NCBI GenBank assembly: GCA_903864375.1 | Contig: CAIPFS010000180.1 | Coordinates: forward strand, 1 to 12,753 | DNA: 12,753 bases | Direction: 5' to 3' | DNA from: an uncultured Verrucomicrobiota bacterium | GTDB lineage: Bacteria > Verrucomicrobiota > Verrucomicrobiia > Limisphaerales > UBA9464 | In this document: one piece after another, positions 7,028 through 12,753 of the stretch | Layout: each line of letters starts with the position of its first letter | How positions within the stretch are numbered: the stretch's first letter is position 1 | Notes under the pieces: model-generated | What the model saw: only the letters and a program-made list of their open reading frames with translations | Told to the model about the DNA's origin: nothing | The model's database searches: none | Position numbers and translations under genes: made by a program

Positions 7028-7312
7028 GTGCAGGATGAATTCACCTTTGACGGCGATGGCCCCGGGTCAGGACTGGCCCGATGGCGGGCGGAACAAAAGG
7101 CGTGGCAGGTTCAGTTTGCCAGGAACAACGGTCTCCCGATCGGCCATTCCTGCCGCGTGGTCCTAAAAAACGACATGGAACTGGTGGGGCCATTGAGGAC
7201 AGCCGACGACGAGCTTCCTCTGGATGCCAGCCGCAAAGCAGATCTCCTCCTGCGGATCGATCGCTGCACGTTCAAGTCCAGTGAGATCGCTTCCGTCGCG
7301 CGTATCGACTAG
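7028..7312 (+). CDS. Small hypothetical protein with possible Sm-like C-terminal half
   Basis: With a GTG start at 7028 this encodes 94 residues. The frame is open further upstream to an ATG at 6932, but those 32 residues are low-complexity Pro/Arg/Ser sequence and would begin 17 bp from the divergent hydrolase start, so I prefer 7028. No Shine-Dalgarno is seen for either. Residues 1-34 are an acidic-Gly start followed by an amphipathic helix (GLARWRAEQKAWQVQF, 15-30). Residues 35-94 read like five short beta strands: GLPIGHSCRVVLKNDMELVG (35-54), then a variable loop, then LLLRIDRCTFKSSEIASVARI (73-93). This spacing is reminiscent of Sm1 and Sm2 motifs of the LSm/Hfq fold. I do not recognise the family; the fold is an inference and the function is unknown. 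It points towards the end of purM. Confidence 0.65.
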   Translation: MQDEFTFDGDGPGSGLARWRAEQKAWQVQFARNNGLPIGHSCRVVLKNDMELVGPLRTADDELPLDASRKADLLLRIDRCTFKSSEIASVARID

Positions 7313-7342
7313 TGTCGTGCTACCGGAATTCTGCAGTTTGTT

Positions 7343-7370
7343 GCGCCTGAAATGCCCCGGGGCGAGGCGC
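7343..7370. terminator. Inverted repeat between convergent genes (possible hairpin terminator)
   Basis: GCGCCT (7343-7348) and AGGCGC (7365-7370) are complementary, and the loop contains a CCCCGGGG palindrome (7355-7362). It sits in the 76-bp gap where the small plus-strand gene and purM converge, a natural place for a bidirectional terminator. There is no T run on either side, so it is not a canonical intrinsic terminator. Confidence 0.3.
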
Positions 7371-7388
7371 CGGAAGGGAACATACCCT

Positions 7389-8444
7389 CTATTCAATGCG
7401 GGTCTTGCCGGTTCCCCGGACCACCTCGCCGATAATCCACGCGGTGTGACGGGCACGACCGATGGCCTTCAGGACGGACGCCGCCTGATCGGCGGCCACG
7501 ACACAGACCATGCCAATGCCCATGTTGAAGACCTGATAGAGTTCAAGTTCCTCCACACCCCCCCGGTCCCGCAATAACTGGAAGATGGGGAGCATCTCCC
7601 ACGACCCCTTCCGCACGATCACGTCGGCGGTTTTGGGGAGCACCCGGGGAATATTGTCGACGAAGCCGCCACCGGTGATGTGGGCAAACGCCTTGATCGA
7701 TGCGACGCCTCCCAGCGGATTGAAGCGCTTCAACAGGCTTTGGACCAGCGGTCCATAACTGCGATGGACCTTGAGCATCTCCTCGCCCATGGTGCAGCCC
7801 AGTTCCGCCACCCGACCGGACGGACGATACCCCAGCTTGTCGAACAAAATCCGACGGGCGAGGGAATATCCGTTGGTATGCAGGCCGTTGGATTCAATCC
7901 CAATTACCACGTCGCCCCGCTTCACGTTCCGCTGGCCATTGAGCATCCGGGATTTTTCGACGATCCCCACAATGGTCCCGCTGAGGTCATATTCCCCCTC
8001 CTGATAAAATCCCGGCATCTGGGCTGTTTCACCGCCGATCAGAGCGCACCGGTTGGCGGAACATCCCCGGGCAAAGCCCTGGATGATCTCGGTAAACACA
8101 TGCGGCTCCAGTTTTCCCGTGCCGAGGTAATCCAGGAAAAACAGGGGTTCCGCACCCAGCACCGCGATGTCATTGACACAATGGTTGACCAGGTCTTCAC
8201 CAATGGTGTCATGGCGGTTCATCAGGAAGGCAACCTTGAGTTTGGTGCCCACCCCGTCCACCGAGCTGACCAGGATGGGTTCTTCATATTTCCCGGCTGG
8301 AATCGCGAAGAGCCCGCCGAATCCGCCGACCTTTCCCAACACACCGGGGCGGCGGGTGGAGGCAAGCAGTTGCGGCAGGGTGGCTTTGACGCGGTTTCCC
8401 AGGTCGATGTCGACCCCGGCGGCGGCGTAGGCAGATTTTTTCAT
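7389..8444 (-). CDS. purM: Phosphoribosylformylglycinamidine cyclo-ligase (AIR synthetase)
   Basis: PurM uses ATP to close formylglycinamidine ribonucleotide into aminoimidazole ribonucleotide, step five of purine synthesis in the cytosol. The 351-residue length matches the family. Family motifs appear in order: YAAAGVDID (6-14), SSVDGVGTKLKVA (60-72), GEDLVNHCVNDI (82-93) for ATP and metal binding, LDYLGTGKL (104-112), GGETAQMPGFY (137-147), DLSGTIVGIVEK (153-164), SNGLHTNGYSLAR (185-197), AHITGGGFVDNIPRVLP (254-270) and YQVFNMGIGM (303-312). It appears complete. The ATG at 8444 lies 17 bp after the trpE stop, so the two are probably cotranscribed. No Shine-Dalgarno is visible upstream. Nothing in the sequence suggests loss of activity. 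Confidence 0.97.
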   Translation of the reverse strand: MKKSAYAAAGVDIDLGNRVKATLPQLLASTRRPGVLGKVGGFGGLFAIPAGKYEEPILVSSVDGVGTKLKVAFLMNRHDTIGEDLVNHCVNDIAVLGAEPLFFLDYLGTGKLEPHVFTEIIQGFARGCSANRCALIGGETAQMPGFYQEGEYDLSGTIVGIVEKSRMLNGQRNVKRGDVVIGIESNGLHTNGYSLARRILFDKLGYRPSGRVAELGCTMGEEMLKVHRSYGPLVQSLLKRFNPLGGVASIKAFAHITGGGFVDNIPRVLPKTADVIVRKGSWEMLPIFQLLRDRGGVEELELYQVFNMGIGMVCVVAADQAASVLKAIGRARHTAWIIGEVVRGTGKTRIE

Positions 8445-8461
8445 CGGTCAACAGGAGGGTC

Positions 8462-9988
8462 TCAGTGGTGGGGCGAAAACGATTCCGCAAGGGAGATCGA
8501 TTTGATCATCGCCTTCGATTTGTTGATGGTTTCCTGGTACTCGGCGGCGGCCACGGAGTCATTGACCCATCCTCCCCCGGCCTGTACGTAGGCAATCCCA
8601 TCCTTCACCAGGGCGGTTCGAATTGTGATGCAATGATCCGCATTGCCGTTAAACCCAAAATAACCAACGCAGCCGCCGTAGGGTCCCCGGCTGGTTTGCT
8701 CCAGTTCCGCGATGATCTGCATCGCCCGGATTTTGGGGGCACCACTCAGGGTTCCCGCAGGGAAGGTGGTCCTCATCAGGTCAAACGCGTCATGCTCCGG
8801 GGAAAGTTGTCCCTCCACCTGAGAGACGATGTGCATCACGTGGCTGTAGCGCTCGGTGATCATCATTTCCTGGACTTTGACCGACCCATAGGTGCAGACC
8901 CGTCCGATATCGTTTCGTGCCAGATCGACCAGCATCACGTGCTCCGCCCGTTCCTTCGGGTCGGCCAGCAATTCCGTCTCCAGGGCCAGATCTTCTTCCA
9001 CGGTTTTTCCCCTCGGGCGCGTGCCTGCAATGGGCCGGATTTCCACCCTCCCTTCGACACAGCGGACGTGGAGCTCGGGAGAGGCACCCACCAGCGCCAT
9101 CTCTTCCAACTCGAGCAAAAACAGATACGGTGACGGGTTCACGCTCCGGACGGCCCGATAAATTTCCAGCGGGGAAGCTTGAATGGGGGCGCTGAACCGC
9201 TGGGACCCCACCACCTGGATGATGTCCCCCGCACGGATGTACTTGGCGGCGGCCTCCACGTTCGCTTCAAACCGCTCCCGCGTCGTGTTCGATACAAAGG
9301 GGGCTTCGGGCGGCGCAGATGGCAGGATGACCGGTATCGATGGGGCGGGTTGTGACAGCAAATCCACCAGCCGGTCCACTTCGCTCACCGCTTCCTCATA
9401 AACCTCAGCGGGATCCGCCCCGGGCTCAATGATCGCATTCACCAGCACGGTGAGCGTCTGATTCACCCGATCGAACACCAGCAATTCGTCAGCAATGAGA
9501 AAACACAGGGTGGGCGTCCCCAATTCATCCCGCGGCGGTCGTGGAACCGATGGCTCCAGATCGTGAATGAACTCGTAACCAATGAAACCCACCGCGCCGC
9601 CGGCAAATCGGGGCAAACCAGCCACGTGGACGGGTTTGAAGCGGGCCAGGTATTCCTCCACGACCACCAATCCGTCCCGCACCGTTCCTGGCTCCTGACC
9701 GGGGCTCTGGGTGACCCGAAAACTCTGGATCAATCGGTTGTTTTCAAGGACTTCCACCACGTCACCCCGTTGCCGGATGACCGCACGCGGATTGCACCCG
9801 ACAAAGGAATAGCGTCCGAGGTGGTCCCCACCCTCCACAGACTCAAACAGAAAGGACGCTCCCTGGCCGCGGAGCTTCCAATAGGCCGACAGCGGGGTCT
9901 CGAAATCAGCCAGAAGTTTGCGCGTGACAGGGATCAAATTGCCCTGCCGCGCCAGCGCGAGAAACTCGTCGAGTGTTGGTGCGTCCAT
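8462..9988 (-). CDS. trpE: Anthranilate synthase component I
   Basis: TrpE converts chorismate and ammonia (from the TrpG glutamine amidotransferase, not in this window) to anthranilate, the first committed step to tryptophan. The 508 residues comprise an N-terminal domain with the tryptophan-sensing LLES-type motif (LFES, 47-50) and GGAVGFIGYEF (130-140). The C-terminal chorismate-binding domain contains GASPELHVR (301-309), PIAGTRPRG (319-327), HVMLVDLARNDIGRV (350-364), FPAGTLSGAPKIRAMQI (409-425) and the metal-binding E483. The presence of the LFES motif and the full N-terminal domain favours TrpE over PabB, and feedback inhibition by tryptophan is expected. Two conserved blocks vary: VVGSQRF (259-265), where Leu or Pro is usual at the Gly, and QAGGGWVNDS (469-478), where QAGAGIVADS is common. 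The start is the ATG at 9988; no Shine-Dalgarno or leader peptide is evident. Confidence 0.95.
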   Translation of the reverse strand: MDAPTLDEFLALARQGNLIPVTRKLLADFETPLSAYWKLRGQGASFLFESVEGGDHLGRYSFVGCNPRAVIRQRGDVVEVLENNRLIQSFRVTQSPGQEPGTVRDGLVVVEEYLARFKPVHVAGLPRFAGGAVGFIGYEFIHDLEPSVPRPPRDELGTPTLCFLIADELLVFDRVNQTLTVLVNAIIEPGADPAEVYEEAVSEVDRLVDLLSQPAPSIPVILPSAPPEAPFVSNTTRERFEANVEAAAKYIRAGDIIQVVGSQRFSAPIQASPLEIYRAVRSVNPSPYLFLLELEEMALVGASPELHVRCVEGRVEIRPIAGTRPRGKTVEEDLALETELLADPKERAEHVMLVDLARNDIGRVCTYGSVKVQEMMITERYSHVMHIVSQVEGQLSPEHDAFDLMRTTFPAGTLSGAPKIRAMQIIAELEQTSRGPYGGCVGYFGFNGNADHCITIRTALVKDGIAYVQAGGGWVNDSVAAAEYQETINKSKAMIKSISLAESFSPHH

Positions 9989-10077
9989 AGGACTAAGGGC
10001 GGGAAGACTACTCCAACCACCCGCCTCTAGGAAGCACGATGAACACTGAAAACAGTCAGAGGGAGGAAGGGATTTCC

Positions 10078-11118
10078 CTATTTCCCCTGATTTCCTCCGA
10101 CCGGTCCGATGGGGGCCGCCGTCAGCCCCGGACTCTGCTCGACACGACTGTAGGTATTGCTGGCGACCGCGTACTGGAATCCCGACCCGGTCCCCGCCGC
10201 GCCGTAGCGCCCCTGTTTGTCGAGGGCGATGAAATTGATCGAAAGATCGAAGCCCTTGGGATCCAGCTTCGCAATGCGCTGGATCGCCTCGATACAGGCC
10301 TCCTGCGGATGCCGGCCCTGGCGCATCAATTCAACAAACAGGAAGGTACCGCAGAAGCGCATCACGTTCTCGCCAATGCCTGTGGCTCCCGCCGCTCCCA
10401 CCTCGTTGTCCACATACAACCCTCCACCAATGATCGGAGAGTCTCCCACCCGACCCGGCAGTTTGTAGCCCCAGCCGCTGGTAGAACAGCCCCCGTAGAT
10501 GTTCCCGTCCGGTGCGAGCAGAATCAGGGCGAGCGTGTCGTGGTTCGGCGCGGGCGGTCGGGCTCCGCCCGTGGTCGGTTTGGGTTGTTCCGCCTTCCAT
10601 TTTTTCCAGGCCTCCCGCTGCCCCTCGGTGACTTCAGGGCCTTTCTCAAACCCGTGTTCGGACGCAAATCGCATCGCGCCCTCCCCTACCAACATCACAT
10701 GCCTGGTCGTTTCCATCACCCGCCGGGCAATACTGATCGGGTGCTGAAAACCGGTGACCGCCGCCACAGAGCCCGCACGATGGCCAGGTCCCGACATGAT
10801 GCAGGCGTCCAGCTGGACAATGCCCTCGGAATTGGGAATTCCACCAAGACCCACACTCGGATTCCCCAGATCACTCTCGGTCAGGCGGATGCCCTGTTCC
10901 ACCGCGTCGAGTGGGGAACCGCCTTCCTTCAAAATCTTGAGCGCTTGTTCATTCGAGGGCTTCCCAAAGGGCCAGGTCGAGACGACCAGCGGTCCCGGCT
11001 GGGGTTGCGACAGCACCGGTGGAACGTCGGCTGCGGTCGCTGAATGGGTCAGGGCGCGAGCCACAACGGTGACAGAGGCGGCTTGGGCCAGAAATTCACG
11101 GCGGGAGGTCGTCGACAT
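10078..11118 (-). CDS. Tat-exported N4-(beta-N-acetylglucosaminyl)-L-asparaginase (glycosylasparaginase, Ntn-hydrolase)
   Basis: Members cleave the GlcNAc-Asn bond of glycoasparagines; relatives include isoaspartyl peptidases. Counting from the ATG at 11118 the protein has 346 residues. The N-terminus carries a twin-arginine motif, SRREFL (5-10), then a hydrophobic Ala/Val stretch ending in ATAA (about 28-31), so folded export is predicted. VVSTWPFG (45-52) and DAVEQGI (71-77) fit the family. The autocleavage and catalytic site is NHD-T, with nucleophile Thr195 exposed by cleavage after Asp194. STSGWGYKLPGRVGDSP (212-228) and YVDNEVGAAGATGIGE (235-250) are the substrate-binding blocks. The frame extends 12 codons further to a TTG at 11154, but the Tat motif close behind the ATG favours 11118. 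It is transcribed divergently from the propeller gene at 11274. Its distance of 89 bp from trpE suggests a separate unit. Confidence 0.93.
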   Translation of the reverse strand: MSTTSRREFLAQAASVTVVARALTHSATAADVPPVLSQPQPGPLVVSTWPFGKPSNEQALKILKEGGSPLDAVEQGIRLTESDLGNPSVGLGGIPNSEGIVQLDACIMSGPGHRAGSVAAVTGFQHPISIARRVMETTRHVMLVGEGAMRFASEHGFEKGPEVTEGQREAWKKWKAEQPKPTTGGARPPAPNHDTLALILLAPDGNIYGGCSTSGWGYKLPGRVGDSPIIGGGLYVDNEVGAAGATGIGENVMRFCGTFLFVELMRQGRHPQEACIEAIQRIAKLDPKGFDLSINFIALDKQGRYGAAGTGSGFQYAVASNTYSRVEQSPGLTAAPIGPVGGNQGK

Positions 11119-11229
11119 GTCGGCAAGATTGAGGGGAATCGGTCCAACCTGCAACTGGTCCCTGACGCCGGGACGCGGGCGGTGGGAGTACGATGCCCCT
11201 CAGTCTGCTGATTCCATGTCATCCGGCGG

Positions 11230-11258
11230 TTGCCACCCGTTGTGTCTCCGCGTATCAA
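11230..11258 (+). promoter_or_regulatory. Candidate sigma-70-type promoter for the propeller gene
   Basis: TTGCCA (11230-11235, five of six matches to TTGACA) and TATCAA (11253-11258, four of six matches to TATAAT) are separated by exactly 17 bp, in the 155-bp divergent gap. Transcription would begin near 11265, only about 9 nt before the ATG at 11274, so the leader would be very short. This rests on matches by eye. Confidence 0.4.
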
Positions 11259-11273
11259 GGTGCTCTCAATTTT

Positions 11274-12753
11274 ATGCGCCTGATGCTTTCGCCCTTATTT
11301 CGACGCCGACGGCAGGTCGTCGCCGCCCTGGCTGCCCGGGTCCTTTTGTTCGGCATCCCGCTGCACGCTGCCCTTCCCGTTCCCGCTCCCTATTCCACCC
11401 GGGAAAAGGTCGGGATCGTCGGGACCAACCGGGTGCTCACTCCGGTCCTTCAGACGGTCACACCCGCTGGTCTTCAGGTGGACCTGCCTGGACTCCGACC
11501 CCAGGCTCTGGCGCTCAGCCCGGATGGTCGGATCCTCGTGACTTCGGGAAAAACCAGTGAACTGGTGGTGGTCGATCCAGCCACGGGAAAAATTCTTCAA
11601 CGCGTCCCGTTTCCCTCCGACAAATGGCACGACCCGCAGCCGGATTCGGTCTCGCCCCAGGTATTGGAGCCCGATAAGGAGGCTATTCTCAGTTTTACGG
11701 GCATTGCCTTTTCACCCGCCGGCGACAGGATCTACCTCTCCAACGTCAATGGCTCGATCAAGGTGTTCGCCGTTGATTCCAACAGCAGGGTCTCCGGCCT
11801 CTTTTCCATCGCACTGCCCAATGCCAATGCGCCGCGGCGAAAGGAGGAAATTCCCGCCGGGTTGACCCTGTCGCCCGATGGGAAGCGGATCTATGTCGCT
11901 CTCAACCTCTCCAATCGCGTTGCTGAAATCGATGCCGCCACCGGAAAGGTCATCCACCTCATGGATGTGGGTGTCGCCCCCTTTGATGTCCGGGTTGTGG
12001 GTGGAAAATTATACGTCAGCAATTGGGGCGGACGCCGGCCCGGGTCGGGCGATCTCACCGGTCCCGCAGGTCGCGGTACGGTCGTCAGGGTGGATGCTGT
12101 CCAAAATGTCGCCAATGAGGGATCGGTCACGGTCCTCGACCTCGCCACGGGCAAAACCCTGTCGGAGGTGGTCGTGGGCCGTCACGCGTCAGCCCTGGCG
12201 CTTCATCCCTGGGGCCGTTACCTTGTTGTCGCCAATGCTGCGAGCGACACCTTGAGTGTCATCGACACCCGCACCGACAAGGTGGTCGAGAGCATCTGCG
12301 CCAAGCCGAATCCGGCGGAGCTTTTCGGAGCTTCCCCCAATGCCCTGGCCTTTGATTCGAAGGGCAGGACCCTGTTCGTGGCCAACGGCACGCAAAATGC
12401 CCTCGCCGTCATTCAATTCAAAGCCGGACAATCCAAATGGAAGGGCCTGATACCCGTTGGCTGGTTCCCCGGGGCCGTCGTTTTTGATGCGCCACGCCAG
12501 ACAGTGCATGTCGCCAATATCAAGGGCCACGGCCCCGGACGCCCACGCAAGTCGGATGGGACACCTGAGTTTAATTCCCATCAATATCACGGATCTCTTT
12601 CCTTGGTTCCGGTTCCCAAATCCAGCGCATTGCCTTCGTTGACCGCCACCGCCTGGTCCAATTTCCACCGGGAACAAATTGCCCTCGCCCTGCAGCCTCC
12701 CCGTCCCGGTCAGACCGCCCGGGTCATCCCCGAACGGATCGGCGAACCGAGCC
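11274..12753 (+). CDS. Secreted YncE-like beta-propeller protein (partial; probably propeller plus phosphoesterase)
   Basis: The frame is open from the ATG at 11274 to the right edge with no stop: 493 codons and one base, so the 3' end is missing. Residues 1-32 look like a signal peptide (basic RRRR at 10-13, then a hydrophobic Ala/Val/Leu stretch), predicting export. The mature part has repeated propeller blades: LALSPDGRILVTSGKTSELV (79-98), IAFSPAGDRIYLSNVNGSI (144-162), LTLSPDGKRIYVALNLSN (198-215), LALHPWGRYLVVANAASDTL (308-327), LAFDSKGRTLFVANGTQNAL (358-377) and VVFDAPRQTVHVANIKG (402-418). These match YncE/lactonase-type propellers. The linker PEFNSHQYHGSLSLVPVP (431-448) and RVIPERIGEPS at the edge resemble proteins in which the propeller is followed by an alkaline-phosphatase-like phosphoesterase domain. 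That second domain would lie outside the window and is predicted from recall. The substrate is unknown. Confidence 0.88.
   Translation, partial: MRLMLSPLFRRRRQVVAALAARVLLFGIPLHAALPVPAPYSTREKVGIVGTNRVLTPVLQTVTPAGLQVDLPGLRPQALALSPDGRILVTSGKTSELVVVDPATGKILQRVPFPSDKWHDPQPDSVSPQVLEPDKEAILSFTGIAFSPAGDRIYLSNVNGSIKVFAVDSNSRVSGLFSIALPNANAPRRKEEIPAGLTLSPDGKRIYVALNLSNRVAEIDAATGKVIHLMDVGVAPFDVRVVGGKLYVSNWGGRRPGSGDLTGPAGRGTVVRVDAVQNVANEGSVTVLDLATGKTLSEVVVGRHASALALHPWGRYLVVANAASDTLSVIDTRTDKVVESICAKPNPAELFGASPNALAFDSKGRTLFVANGTQNALAVIQFKAGQSKWKGLIPVGWFPGAVVFDAPRQTVHVANIKGHGPGRPRKSDGTPEFNSHQYHGSLSLVPVPKSSALPSLTATAWSNFHREQIALALQPPRPGQTARVIPERIGEPS

Noticed and set aside
7680..8591. Plus-strand open frame spanning the purM and trpE junction
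   Set aside because: It is antisense to two clearly conserved genes and has no domain resemblance.
10045..10056. ACTG-AAAA-CAGT hairpin between trpE and the glycosylasparaginase
   Set aside because: The stem is only 4 bp and no T run follows on either strand, so it is too weak to call a terminator. I see nothing else in 9989-10077.
10039..11043. Plus-strand open frame (334 codons) opposite the glycosylasparaginase
   Set aside because: The minus strand encodes a complete enzyme with its catalytic Thr and Tat motif. The plus-strand translation is Arg/Pro/His rich without motifs.

Overview
The window is GC-rich, gene-dense bacterial chromosome. No rRNA, tRNA, CRISPR array, transposase or phage gene was seen. 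The closest family resemblances (a very large DUF2723 protein with C-terminal TPRs, a YncE-type propeller of the kind fused to a phosphoesterase, a Tat-exported glycosylasparaginase, an ECF sigma factor followed by a one-helix membrane protein) suggest the Planctomycetota-Verrucomicrobiota group, most likely Verrucomicrobiota. This assignment is an inference from recall, not a search.

Layout. Positions 1 to about 138 are unlike the rest: an alternating purine-pyrimidine tract lies there, and the gpsA reading frame loses its family resemblance there. From 5938 leftwards runs a tight minus-strand cluster: ECF sigma factor, overlapping small membrane protein (candidate anti-sigma factor), a DUF2723 multi-spanning glycosyltransferase-like protein with TPRs that is split by a -1 frameshift near 3511, then plsY and the start of gpsA. 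A secreted alpha/beta hydrolase (6016-6915, minus) lies just upstream of the sigma gene. A short plus-strand gene (7028-7312) encodes an unrecognised 94-residue protein with a possible Sm-like C-terminal half. It converges on a minus-strand pair, trpE then purM, 17 bp apart. Further right, a Tat-signal glycosylasparaginase (minus) is divergent from a secreted YncE-like beta-propeller protein (plus), which runs open to the right edge.

How the genes fit together. plsY and gpsA form a phospholipid-precursor pair: GpsA makes sn-glycerol-3-phosphate and PlsY acylates it. The sigma factor, its membrane partner and the DUF2723 protein form a plausible envelope or protein-glycosylation regulon placed directly upstream of that pair. 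TrpE and PurM supply tryptophan and purine synthesis. The hydrolase, glycosylasparaginase and propeller protein are all predicted to be exported and look catabolic. I see no strongly novel system. The best candidates for follow-up are the sigma/membrane-partner/DUF2723 cluster and the small Sm-like protein.
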